Shown one piece after another: positions 30,001-37,231 of a DNA stretch of 64,000 nucleotides. Location: the NCBI RefSeq assembly GCF_009821115.1, contig NZ_VYTY01000013.1, positions 35,294-99,293 on the forward strand, read 5' to 3'. The number at the start of each line of letters is the position of its first letter. The stretch's first letter is position 1. The stretch comes from Nitrincola alkalisediminis (GTDB lineage: Bacteria; Pseudomonadota; Gammaproteobacteria; Pseudomonadales; Balneatricaceae). The notes beneath the pieces were generated by a model. It was not told the DNA's origin, did no database searches, and was given only the letters and a program-made list of their open reading frames with translations. A program made the translations under genes and the position numbers.

Positions 30001-33000
30001 AGGGTGGGCGCATTACTTTAGAGGTGAAATTGGGTGATGGCGATTCCATCACCTTCGCAGTGCCAATGAAAGCAAATGAGGGACCCGCATTAGAAACACT
30101 AAATGATCTCAAAGCGCTACTACAAGAAGCGATCAATGATGAGACTCATGATCTGTACATAGGCGATGTCATCGGTGCTGTTCTCTTTAATGAGAGCACA
30201 GGCGAATTCACTCTGGTTTCAAAAGAGAGTGTGAAAGAAGCCTTCACCATTGAAAAAGCCACTATCTCAATCGAGCCTGTGCAGCAACAAGCGACGGCGA
30301 GCTTTAGCAATGATGAGGCTGACTACTATGAGGGTGGATCAATTGGTTTAACCGTCAATGGTAAGTCGTATGTGCAGGAGATGTTAGGGTCGACTTCAGG
30401 GCCTGCTTTACTGTTGAATTTTAATATGCATGGTGATGTTGATATTACTTTGACACAAGATGATTTAGTTATTTTTAGTATTCCATTCTTCACCCTCTCA
30501 ATAGATCATCAAAATTACGATTACAATGAATTCACTTATTATGCAGTTAACGAGCATAATCAACACCATCATCAAATCCCTGTTGGTATCTTTTTACTAT
30601 GGCTAGAGAGCTTGGATGGTATAGAGCGTGCAGAGTTAACCGAGGGCGAAAATCAGATAAAAATAACTCCAGACTCTGGCGTGACAATTGATTTTACAGG
30701 CTCTTTATGGATTGCAGATGCAGACACGCATTATTATTTTAATCTTCATAGTGCTAGTTTAGGCTCTGTTGTTTTTCAGTCAGAAGAAAGTATTATTACT
30801 TCAACCCTAGAGGCCCTAAAAGCACAAATAGAAGCCGATATAGCACAAGACGATGACGATAGCTTCGGCCTGGAGTCAATCACCCTTAACGGCTCAACCT
30901 TCACCTTCACTGCGAAAGATGCGGAAGATGGCTATGGTGAAATCAATATCACCGACGTCTTTAAAACGCTTCCTGCACAGGCACAAATCACCGAAGTCGA
31001 CTTCAGTGGTGTATTGCCGCAAAGCGTGCTTGGTGGCGAGCAACCTGAGGTCAGTTTAGGCATCGCTGGCACCCAAATCACCGCCAAGGCGGGTACGGAT
31101 GACAATGCCACTGTCATTAATCTTGCTCAAGCTCTTATAGATGCACGTGATGGGGTCTTTGAAAGCAATAGAGTAGCACAAGGAATTGCCTCAGAACCCG
31201 CTGTGTTGCGCATTGCGCTTCCAGAAGGTGTTAGCCTTGATTCAATTCTATCCTCTGATCAAAGCTATCCTTTCTTTGAAATAGCGATCAACAATGGTTC
31301 CATGCAACCATTCAGTTGGCATGATTCGAATGATTATCCCGGTGTCAATGGCACTGCTACGTTTGCGGAGTTCATTGACTATTTAAATGCAGGGTTATCT
31401 CCAGATGCATCGGTAGAGTTTGATGCGGATTCGAATGAGCTTGTCCTGACAAGCACTAGCGTCGGTGAGTCGGCTGCACTGACATTAAGTGAGTTCCGTA
31501 TCAGTGGCTTTGTGGAAAAGGCAGAGTTGTCTGATGGTGTCGATGTCGGGCCGCTAGAAGCTGAGGGAAGCGATGGCAATGGCTCCAGTACGATTAAAAT
31601 AGGACTTCCTGATCTTTTTGGGCCTACAGACGGATCACACCCTATCTTTGGCCTTGCAGCAAACTATCATTCAAACTTCAACCTTGTAATATCAATCAAT
31701 TATGCAGGCGAGGAGTTAAATCTTCAGTTTGTGATGAAAGATGATATATATGGCGATGATAGCTTTTTAGCGGGCTATAGTTTGAGCGTTACGGGTGATG
31801 GAATTGACCAAGTTCGATATTTCGATGGCTTAGGTACTCAAAATTACAGCCTCTCTGAAGCAATAGGGTATATGAATGGTCAATTGGACAGTATTTTAAC
31901 TGCTTTAGAATTGCCCGATCTAGATATTATGTATGATGAAGGTGGTATTGTCTTAATCGCAGCAGAGGGTGAATCACTTGCTCTGCTGAATAATAGTTCT
32001 GGGCATGCATTTAGTATTTATGGAAATATGCCACTTGATAACGACATCTATGAATTTACAATGGATCAAGATGGAGTTCTTGTTGAAAACTTCCACCCTG
32101 AATATAGTTTAACACTTGATGTGGTAGAGTCTTCTGGTGGAACATTACCGGCTAAAATCACCCTAGAGTTAGAAAATGTAAATGAACAAGACTTCATCCA
32201 ATCCGGCTCAAGTGTCACGCTGCGCTTAACGATTAATGATGGCGAAGATGAGTATCCATTTGAGATAGTAGAGACGCTTCAAGCAGATACGACCATGGCC
32301 CAACTAGCCGAGTTGTTTACGCAAGCGCTAGAGGGTAAGGCCACGGTAGAGTTTGACGAGAGTCTAAATGCCTTTGTCATCACATCCGATGCCACAGGTG
32401 CAGAGGTTTCGATCAACTTGACTGAATTTAGCTTGCCAGCAATATACAATTCAGACTTCACAGTAATCGATCAGTTAGAAATTTATGTTTTGCATGGCTC
32501 CGCACAAGGCAGCGAATACTTCGCCCTAATAGGTGAACAGCCTCTGTCGGCTGATGACGCCCTCAGCTTTGAACGGATCGAAGGCACTTTAATCATCAAT
32601 GACACTGAGGTCGTTATTGACTTTATGCCGACTCAAGCCAGCGATGGGGCTAAAACGGGCTCCAGCGTTCAAGATTTTATCGACTACCTTAACAGCTTCA
32701 CGCTTGTAGAGTCCGTTGAGTTAATCAATGGTGTCATTGCTATCACGCCTGTCGTTAACCCTGATGGGCCAACGACAATCGACGCAAATCTGAGCTTCAA
32801 TGTTCAAACGGACCGCTATGCCGAAGCGGATTACAGCAATGCAGTCGTTGATCTTACGGGCGCAGAGGCCGTAGCCTTTGAGCCAGCTGAACCTGCAGCC
32901 TTAACCATCGACTTCTTCTACACAGGTACACCGACCAGCTTTACCAACTTCGATATTCGTTTGAACGTGAATGATGGCCCGCTTTTACAGGCTCAGGGAG

Positions 33001-35810
33001 TGATCGCAGCAGGGTCTTCGTTGGCTGACATAGCGACTGCACTGAATGCCAGCTCAGCGTTTAGCGGTAGTGTTGTGTTTGAAGCGGTTGGTAGCGATCA
33101 GTTGATTGCACGTACTGTCGAGACCGGTGCTGAGGCGAAGCTGTCTTTTGTGAGTGCAAGCCTCTTTACGGATGTGGGTGCGGGTACGGGCGTGGCAAAT
33201 GACTCACCTGCCAATGGCAAAGATGAGGTCCTAGCTGAAGACGCGAAAAACGCCAGTGTGCTCTTGACTGAGTTTGCCAACCTGAAAGAAACCGCAGTGC
33301 TCAAAGACGGCGATTATGACGTTGCGCTTTTAATTAATGGTCAACCAGTTACTGAACAGTTCAATGCCACTGGCGATGCGACAGTGACCGATTATTTAGC
33401 GTTCATTGAGTCAGCTTTGCAAGGAATGGCAACTGTTGAACTGACGGCCGATGGCTTACAAATCACGACCCTTGCCACTGGTGATCTAGCCAGTATCGAG
33501 ATCGCAGCGGGCGGTTTGTCATTAACGACCTTTGCCGTGCCTGTTGCGGCCATTGCTGATAGCGTTGGCAAGGTTAACGTTGACGGCACAACCTTGATTC
33601 TTACAGGTAAAAACCCGGGTCCAGATCAAATGAATGTGGATGATCAGGGCTACACCTATCAGGTGATTGATCCAGATCTGAGCCGAGTGCAAGTGATCGA
33701 TTTGAACTTCTCAAATTCACAGTTGGACAATGTCAGCACCACGCCGAAAGGCACTCTGATTAGTGTCACTGTAGATGGCATTACGTCCTCCGTGAAGCTC
33801 TGGGATGGCACTGATCCGGAAGATGCAGTTACACATGTCAATGTTGCAGGTCTGACCAGCACACGTTCAGAAGTGATTGTTGCAGCCTTAAAAGCACAGA
33901 TGATTTTGGATCATGGGTTGTCTTCCGCCCCATCAGAGAGCCAGTTAGGGATGGTATTACAGGGGTTTGTTAATATCGCGACAGGTGAGTTTGAGGAATC
34001 AGCGAACTCGAATAGTCTGCGGTTAGTGTCCGGTGAGTTTGGGCCGAACAGCTTGGGCAGTATTGCCGAAGGCAGTATCAGCGTTCTTGTTGTCAATGCG
34101 GCAAATGTAACCTTGACCAACGCAGTGTCAGCTGAAACTGTTGAAGAGGGCACCTTTGTATTTAAGGATGAAACATCCAGTCTTAAGGTCTTTGATAAAA
34201 CTCATGAACCTGGCAGTCAGTATGCGCAAACAGGTCAGGATGCCGCAGTGGTTAACTACAATGATTCAGCCAGTGGCAGTGCAGCAGGCTCGGACTATTT
34301 ATTGACGCTGTTGGGCGATAATCTTGCAAACTTTATAGATGGCTATACCAGTGGGCTGTCCTTGAGCCAATTGTTTGATCAATATGGCATTAACAAAGAC
34401 TACCTCTACGATGAGTATGCATTGGGTGAGTATACAAATACAGCACCTGATGACTCATTTGCCTCAGTGACGGTGACAGAGTTGGCAGGCTTAGTCTCCG
34501 GTGGTCGCACGGCAAGTGATTACGCGCTGAAAGCCGGTAGCTACAGCTTCACTATCCATATTGATGATCGTGAAGCTGTTGAGATTGAATTTACAGCGGG
34601 GACTAGCCGTTCACTTGCTGACTTGATCAAAGAGTTACGGGATCAAGTGAATGTAAATTGGATACATAACATTGCCACCATTGAGTTAACACAAGAGGGT
34701 TTGGTGATTACATCAAGCGACTCAGGTGCAAGCTCTGCGGTCAGTTTCTCATCTGATACGCCTCTGTTCATACAGTCGGTGGCGATGCTCAATGGTTTGC
34801 TGGATATCAATGATCAAGTTAAGGAGGGTGTTGAAGCGAAAGATGTTGATGAAGCTTGGGTTAATCCTGGCACGGATCACAACAATGACTTCGAAAACGC
34901 ATCTTACTATGGGGATTCACCTCTTTCAGGAGAGAATAATGAAGGTGTGCAGCAAACGCATACCAACCCTGAATCAGGGTATGTAGCCGATGCCCATTCA
35001 CCTAATCCTGATGCTGGCAATACCAATCAAGGTGATGACTCCTTATTTGGATCGGATCCAGGAATCTACACGGATGCAGGCTTAGTGACGGACTATTTAA
35101 ATGGCGGAACGCAAAACGGCGATGGCGTCTACACTTCAATTGATGACAAGGATCTCACCACGATCATTACAGAGACAGAAACGGTCGAAGGTGAGGACGC
35201 GAGTGAGTTAACCGCGAGCGATTCTGAAGACTTGGACATCGAGGTCGTTGAAGAAGGATTTGCTGAATATGCTTGGGATGACTCAGTCGTCGCTGTTCTC
35301 AGTAGCGGTATCTCGGGCCCTGATGTGATTCATCACTTCCAAGTTGAGCATGATTTGATTGCCTTAGAAGGTGATCTGTTGCAATCGACGGTCAGTGGTG
35401 AGGTTGAATATCAAACCAGTGTGACGAATCCAGATGGAGAGGTATTGGCATTTGGCTTTGATCTCAGTGAAACGGAGTTCGGTTTCATCAGTGCGGCGCA
35501 TAATCAAGCGGCAAATACGACCGTTGCGGCGGCGGATTTGACCAATGCTGAGAAAGTGGCAGACTTGCTAAACGATCTGTTTAACTTCAACGCTGTTACC
35601 GACAATCATGAGATCAACACCTCGATCTTTGCCGTTGCGGCGGCTGACAATGCCGATGTGACCGCCATTTGGGCGCATCAGCAATCCTCAACGGATGACA
35701 GTAGTGTGGAATCCTACGAGATGAAACTCTTGGCGTTGGTGAATACCACGGGAGGTGAGTTAACCGCTGAAAACTTCTTGCCGCAACCGTCTGAGCAACT
35801 CTTGGGTTAA
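24003..35810 (+). CDS. Giant type I-secreted adhesin, coiled coil plus repeated beta modules
   Basis: About 3935 residues from ATG 24003 (GGAG 9 nt upstream; in-frame ATGs at 23925, 23958 and 23970 have poorer sites). It has no Sec signal. Order of regions: acidic N-terminus; a Gly/Ser hydrophobic stretch (about 130-155) and Pro-Thr-Asp linker (about 155-180), as in retained Bap/LapA-like adhesins; a beta region; an Ala-rich coiled coil with long internal repeats (about 400-1120); one RTX-like nonapeptide site (GGAGADTI, about 1260); roughly a dozen beta modules (about 1300-3600). A C-terminal type I secretion region contains GPDVIHHFQVEHDLIALEG. It is very acidic overall. The exporter genes follow directly. 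The role is inferred as surface attachment and biofilm; the binding target is unknown. Confidence 0.85.
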   Translation: MENENQGLNVSIDTTTHQDAPAFTEVSLPLSPETHEASGVIPQSQNEALTSTFEKNTVLLKRAKKELEEEEDVLSLDEMIDPATLGDLTAQVVAASDEMSTDEPSADEAAAVLSDTPSAGGATGSISPLFVGAGLLAGVALTSSSSSSSSAPSTPDPVEPTPVDPTPVDPTPTDPTDIMEQDPNPGNPREVEAESFVIRLVGTENEDVFEITAPNATRIEVIGDIKGSNDDVVFKINDVTAGSRDVRTITLITNIDGSNNKLVFDFADANDVVKLAADSDIKGFSKIEVKNGTLDLSGVNISGIIDIEVNSGVVLTLSQFKALASLVSVSGHGALTLELSSEDELAELEAYLATPNLTLIGFGADETGGVSIQINGEPVENAQVDAIIERIDALSFPSIPQISGLIDSLQQKIAALEATSGATATELASLNAAISALEADIDALKIVAEAVGDTLQAQIATLSQKLTDDLAAAQTTLQANIDQVAANLSAELNSAVADLQAQIDGLSTESATAADLSALAAQLAATQADLAALATLSAAGDAANADALAAEVASLNSALVSAQTQMQNKLDQAVASINVELANLQDQINALDGDQALELVLALQAAFTEAEAKIAVLEAFIASAEAADLAAALESEVAALYAALSDNVATLNSSLTVLQASLQANIDQVSSDLSAALNAAIADLQAQIDGLSTDSATAADVSALAAQLAATQADLAALTTLSAAGDAANADALAAEVSSLNSALVSAQTQMQNKLDQAVADIHVELANLQDQINALDGDQALELVLALQAAFAEAEAKIAVLEAFIASAEAADLASALESEVAALYAALSDNVATLNSSLTALHTSLVAYVDQVSNDLFNSLDSSLTNLQMQINGLENATAANLSDLAAELAATKGELAALATLSAAGDAANAQALATEVASLTSALAALETSLENSIVEATSALSASLNATIADLQAQITGLSAESATAADLSALAAQLTATQADLDALATLSAAGDAANASVLAAEVISLTSALESLETHLQDSIDQVSSNLTTALETAIADLQAQIDGLTTDNETAAVDLEALTEEIETLKQEIDDLKLALGVDTGLSDTLEDLQDQITDLQAQIDDLKAALEALQPPTDPFEGDTLVFTVAELFGSNGTASVNIIAEALLDALANYDASTITIKVTEPLTVAQSTALSQAGLVAGADKVEYDIRDYATTVQAALANPDQSLALVGAGQVVAIGNELNNTLDMAAMTSDINLRVELDDGNDTYFAGRGDETIVGGAGADTIYLTHRDGSVDTVVYQSILDGQVLPSASIAFSTDESDYREGTVLTLTVNGHSYSYTLEKGETSEVGLQALADLLTTSSSIMGVTVNADEAKLTVFAASSPLQLSGGHNGTEAIVNDGLKTQVVVNFSSNDQDYPANTNGTNTTEFTRYLSVTISGVVIKAEVVAGDANASVTALVAAINAARSVEDETTLVEEGIYLGDIIDEASAQGTTITLTALKVGETDGPTFSVQEASIDVPGVQQEVSVQFSLDDTYYYEGGELRIKINDDTIAVEMVAGDAKATIEKLKQAIADQGLGSLESIGFSVTDFTVKPTARTGLANNILSFSANDLDLSSATGIQILQTGSSVFRSSTAGSIGFNFHLLENAIYEDVNALVTAINAILSSDPAYRLTASYNSEFNSLDFQVTSGGFNALIPVSALTFKGQVTDGITLLSSTEGEDTLSITAEMDYAGEAQQATLELNSNSGKYTGFTFDNDDIGPGNDRAADVYFEDGKVWITITPLDANGEKDTVNAVRISAEMGANAAETQANLVDAINEKVNGSIIPATPNTYTLSNSNYPSGELQESYLLNGFFHLITFNDGINNINADYLSGHVKTLAEHIADLNAHFSSLSIDATAEIVDNSVLVVKTPLTLTFMRSDVFFQVEQGYPLGSIILTVSSSVLGSPESLDQPDPVLSQLLAGAEVSGNGITLTAKDNAKQTFEISDITLDYQGVKQIATATFTTSDEAYYQGGRITLEVKLGDGDSITFAVPMKANEGPALETLNDLKALLQEAINDETHDLYIGDVIGAVLFNESTGEFTLVSKESVKEAFTIEKATISIEPVQQQATASFSNDEADYYEGGSIGLTVNGKSYVQEMLGSTSGPALLLNFNMHGDVDITLTQDDLVIFSIPFFTLSIDHQNYDYNEFTYYAVNEHNQHHHQIPVGIFLLWLESLDGIERAELTEGENQIKITPDSGVTIDFTGSLWIADADTHYYFNLHSASLGSVVFQSEESIITSTLEALKAQIEADIAQDDDDSFGLESITLNGSTFTFTAKDAEDGYGEINITDVFKTLPAQAQITEVDFSGVLPQSVLGGEQPEVSLGIAGTQITAKAGTDDNATVINLAQALIDARDGVFESNRVAQGIASEPAVLRIALPEGVSLDSILSSDQSYPFFEIAINNGSMQPFSWHDSNDYPGVNGTATFAEFIDYLNAGLSPDASVEFDADSNELVLTSTSVGESAALTLSEFRISGFVEKAELSDGVDVGPLEAEGSDGNGSSTIKIGLPDLFGPTDGSHPIFGLAANYHSNFNLVISINYAGEELNLQFVMKDDIYGDDSFLAGYSLSVTGDGIDQVRYFDGLGTQNYSLSEAIGYMNGQLDSILTALELPDLDIMYDEGGIVLIAAEGESLALLNNSSGHAFSIYGNMPLDNDIYEFTMDQDGVLVENFHPEYSLTLDVVESSGGTLPAKITLELENVNEQDFIQSGSSVTLRLTINDGEDEYPFEIVETLQADTTMAQLAELFTQALEGKATVEFDESLNAFVITSDATGAEVSINLTEFSLPAIYNSDFTVIDQLEIYVLHGSAQGSEYFALIGEQPLSADDALSFERIEGTLIINDTEVVIDFMPTQASDGAKTGSSVQDFIDYLNSFTLVESVELINGVIAITPVVNPDGPTTIDANLSFNVQTDRYAEADYSNAVVDLTGAEAVAFEPAEPAALTIDFFYTGTPTSFTNFDIRLNVNDGPLLQAQGVIAAGSSLADIATALNASSAFSGSVVFEAVGSDQLIARTVETGAEAKLSFVSASLFTDVGAGTGVANDSPANGKDEVLAEDAKNASVLLTEFANLKETAVLKDGDYDVALLINGQPVTEQFNATGDATVTDYLAFIESALQGMATVELTADGLQITTLATGDLASIEIAAGGLSLTTFAVPVAAIADSVGKVNVDGTTLILTGKNPGPDQMNVDDQGYTYQVIDPDLSRVQVIDLNFSNSQLDNVSTTPKGTLISVTVDGITSSVKLWDGTDPEDAVTHVNVAGLTSTRSEVIVAALKAQMILDHGLSSAPSESQLGMVLQGFVNIATGEFEESANSNSLRLVSGEFGPNSLGSIAEGSISVLVVNAANVTLTNAVSAETVEEGTFVFKDETSSLKVFDKTHEPGSQYAQTGQDAAVVNYNDSASGSAAGSDYLLTLLGDNLANFIDGYTSGLSLSQLFDQYGINKDYLYDEYALGEYTNTAPDDSFASVTVTELAGLVSGGRTASDYALKAGSYSFTIHIDDREAVEIEFTAGTSRSLADLIKELRDQVNVNWIHNIATIELTQEGLVITSSDSGASSAVSFSSDTPLFIQSVAMLNGLLDINDQVKEGVEAKDVDEAWVNPGTDHNNDFENASYYGDSPLSGENNEGVQQTHTNPESGYVADAHSPNPDAGNTNQGDDSLFGSDPGIYTDAGLVTDYLNGGTQNGDGVYTSIDDKDLTTIITETETVEGEDASELTASDSEDLDIEVVEEGFAEYAWDDSVVAVLSSGISGPDVIHHFQVEHDLIALEGDLLQSTVSGEVEYQTSVTNPDGEVLAFGFDLSETEFGFISAAHNQAANTTVAAADLTNAEKVADLLNDLFNFNAVTDNHEINTSIFAVAAADNADVTAIWAHQQSSTDDSSVESYEMKLLALVNTTGGELTAENFLPQPSEQLLG
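25536..27100 (+). repeat. Long tandem repeats encoding the adhesin coiled coil
   Basis: The segment starting near 25536 recurs 555 bp later (GCTGCTCAATTAGCAGCGAC at 25560 and 26115) with near-identical DNA, again after 549 bp (26664) in diverged form, and partially after another 267 bp (26931). The encoded unit is about 185 residues of Ala-rich heptads (core ATLSAAGDAANA). Confidence 0.85.
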
Positions 35811-35838
35811 TGAAGTTTAGTCGTTAGTGCCATCAAAA

Positions 35839-35867
35839 AACGTCGCCGGGCAGCCGGCGGCGTTTTT
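35839..35867 (+). terminator. Terminator between the adhesin and its secretion genes
   Basis: AACGTCGCCGG / CCGGCGGCGTT, an 11-bp stem with one wobble and 4-nt loop, then a T-run. It lies 28 bp after the adhesin stop and 33 bp before the TolC-like ATG. It either ends the adhesin transcript or lets a fraction read through into the exporter. Confidence 0.88.
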
Positions 35868-35899
35868 GTGTTTTGATTAAGACGATAAGGACAACAAGC

Positions 35900-37231
35900 A
35901 TGGTAAATGTGTCAAATCGATTTGGGTGGACGTCTCGCCTTCTTGCGTTACTTTGTGTCAGTGGTGTGTCGGCGGTCAGTGCCGAGGAGTCCGTGCGCTT
36001 AGCGTTAGACGAGAAGTTTGATGCGCAACAGGCTCAAACCCAGCAAATTCTCCATGCCCCTGAAGAGCGCTTGGCAGACTTAATGCGAGAAGCGCTGTCA
36101 CAGCATCCGAATATCCGGGTGAGTCAGGCCGAGTTACAAGCGGCGCAAGACGATCGTGAAGCGGCTGAGTGGGGGCGATTCCCATCCGTCGGTCTCGACA
36201 GTCAGTGGAGATCAGGTGGCTTGCAATCCACCGCCCGTATTGAACAACCCTTGTGGACGGGGGGGCGGATACAGGGCAATATTGATTTCAGCGAGGCCCG
36301 TGAAAACGACGCGCGCGCCGGGGTGATGGAAACCCAACTAAAATTGCTTGAAGACACCGCATCGGCTTTCTTCGAGATCTTGCGATTGCAGTCACGGATT
36401 GCCATTGCCAAAGAGAATGAGCGTGAGTTGGAAACCCTGCTGGGCACCATTGAACGTCGTGTCCGCGCTGAAATCAACCCGGTTGCGGATCAAACGCTGG
36501 CCTCTTCGCGTTTGTACCAAGCACAGGCCGATGTGCAGGTGTTGATGCGTCAATTAAGAGTGGTGCGCAGCCGACTGAATCAATTGGTGAACCGCGAAGT
36601 GTTTCATTTGGTCACGCCACAAACCTTTGAGCTGGTCACGGTGAATGAGCCTTGGGTCGCCGATAGGGTCGTCAGTTATTCGCCTACACGTGAGCGTTTG
36701 CTCACTCAGGTGCAGCAAGGTCGAGCTGACATTGCCATTACCCGCGCACAGAGTTTACCATCAGTGGTGTTGGGACACGAACAGCGCGTTGGTAAGCGTG
36801 CGAGCGGCGAGGACTCATCGCGCAGTTACGTTGGATTGCAGATGCAACTGGACTCTGGCTTAGCGAATTTCTCTCGGGTAAAGGCCGCGCATGCGCGACT
36901 GGATGCCGCGACGGATCGCATTCAAGTGTATGAGCGCGAATTGCGGACGACAATTGACAGTTTGCAAGCTGAGATAGACACCCTGGAGCAGCAGATTCCG
37001 GCAACGCAGAATATGCTGGCAGCGGCTGAGCTCATTGTTGAGTCTTACTTACGCCAGTTTCACGTGGGTCGAAAAAGTTGGCTGGATGTGCTGAACGCGC
37101 AACGCGAGAAAGCTCAGGCTCAAGCCCTGTTGGCTGACTTGCAAGCGCCATTAGAACTGGCCAAACTGCGGTTGTTATTATTAAGTGGTGACATTAACGA
37201 GAACACCTTAGGACGTTTGGATGAGTATTGA
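35900..37231 (+). CDS. TolC-family outer-membrane channel of the type I system
   Basis: 443 residues from ATG 35900, which has AAGGA 9 nt upstream. The frame opens earlier at a TTG (35873), but that adds residues without a ribosome site. A signal peptide (about 12-33) is followed by two outer-membrane efflux repeats with long helices (AELQAAQDDREAAEWGRFPS, SEARENDARAGVMETQLKLL, ARLDAATDRIQVYERELR). It forms the outer-membrane duct for adhesin export. Its stop overlaps the ABC exporter start by 11 bp, so expression is coupled. Confidence 0.92.
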   Translation: MVNVSNRFGWTSRLLALLCVSGVSAVSAEESVRLALDEKFDAQQAQTQQILHAPEERLADLMREALSQHPNIRVSQAELQAAQDDREAAEWGRFPSVGLDSQWRSGGLQSTARIEQPLWTGGRIQGNIDFSEARENDARAGVMETQLKLLEDTASAFFEILRLQSRIAIAKENERELETLLGTIERRVRAEINPVADQTLASSRLYQAQADVQVLMRQLRVVRSRLNQLVNREVFHLVTPQTFELVTVNEPWVADRVVSYSPTRERLLTQVQQGRADIAITRAQSLPSVVLGHEQRVGKRASGEDSSRSYVGLQMQLDSGLANFSRVKAAHARLDAATDRIQVYERELRTTIDSLQAEIDTLEQQIPATQNMLAAAELIVESYLRQFHVGRKSWLDVLNAQREKAQAQALLADLQAPLELAKLRLLLLSGDINENTLGRLDEY

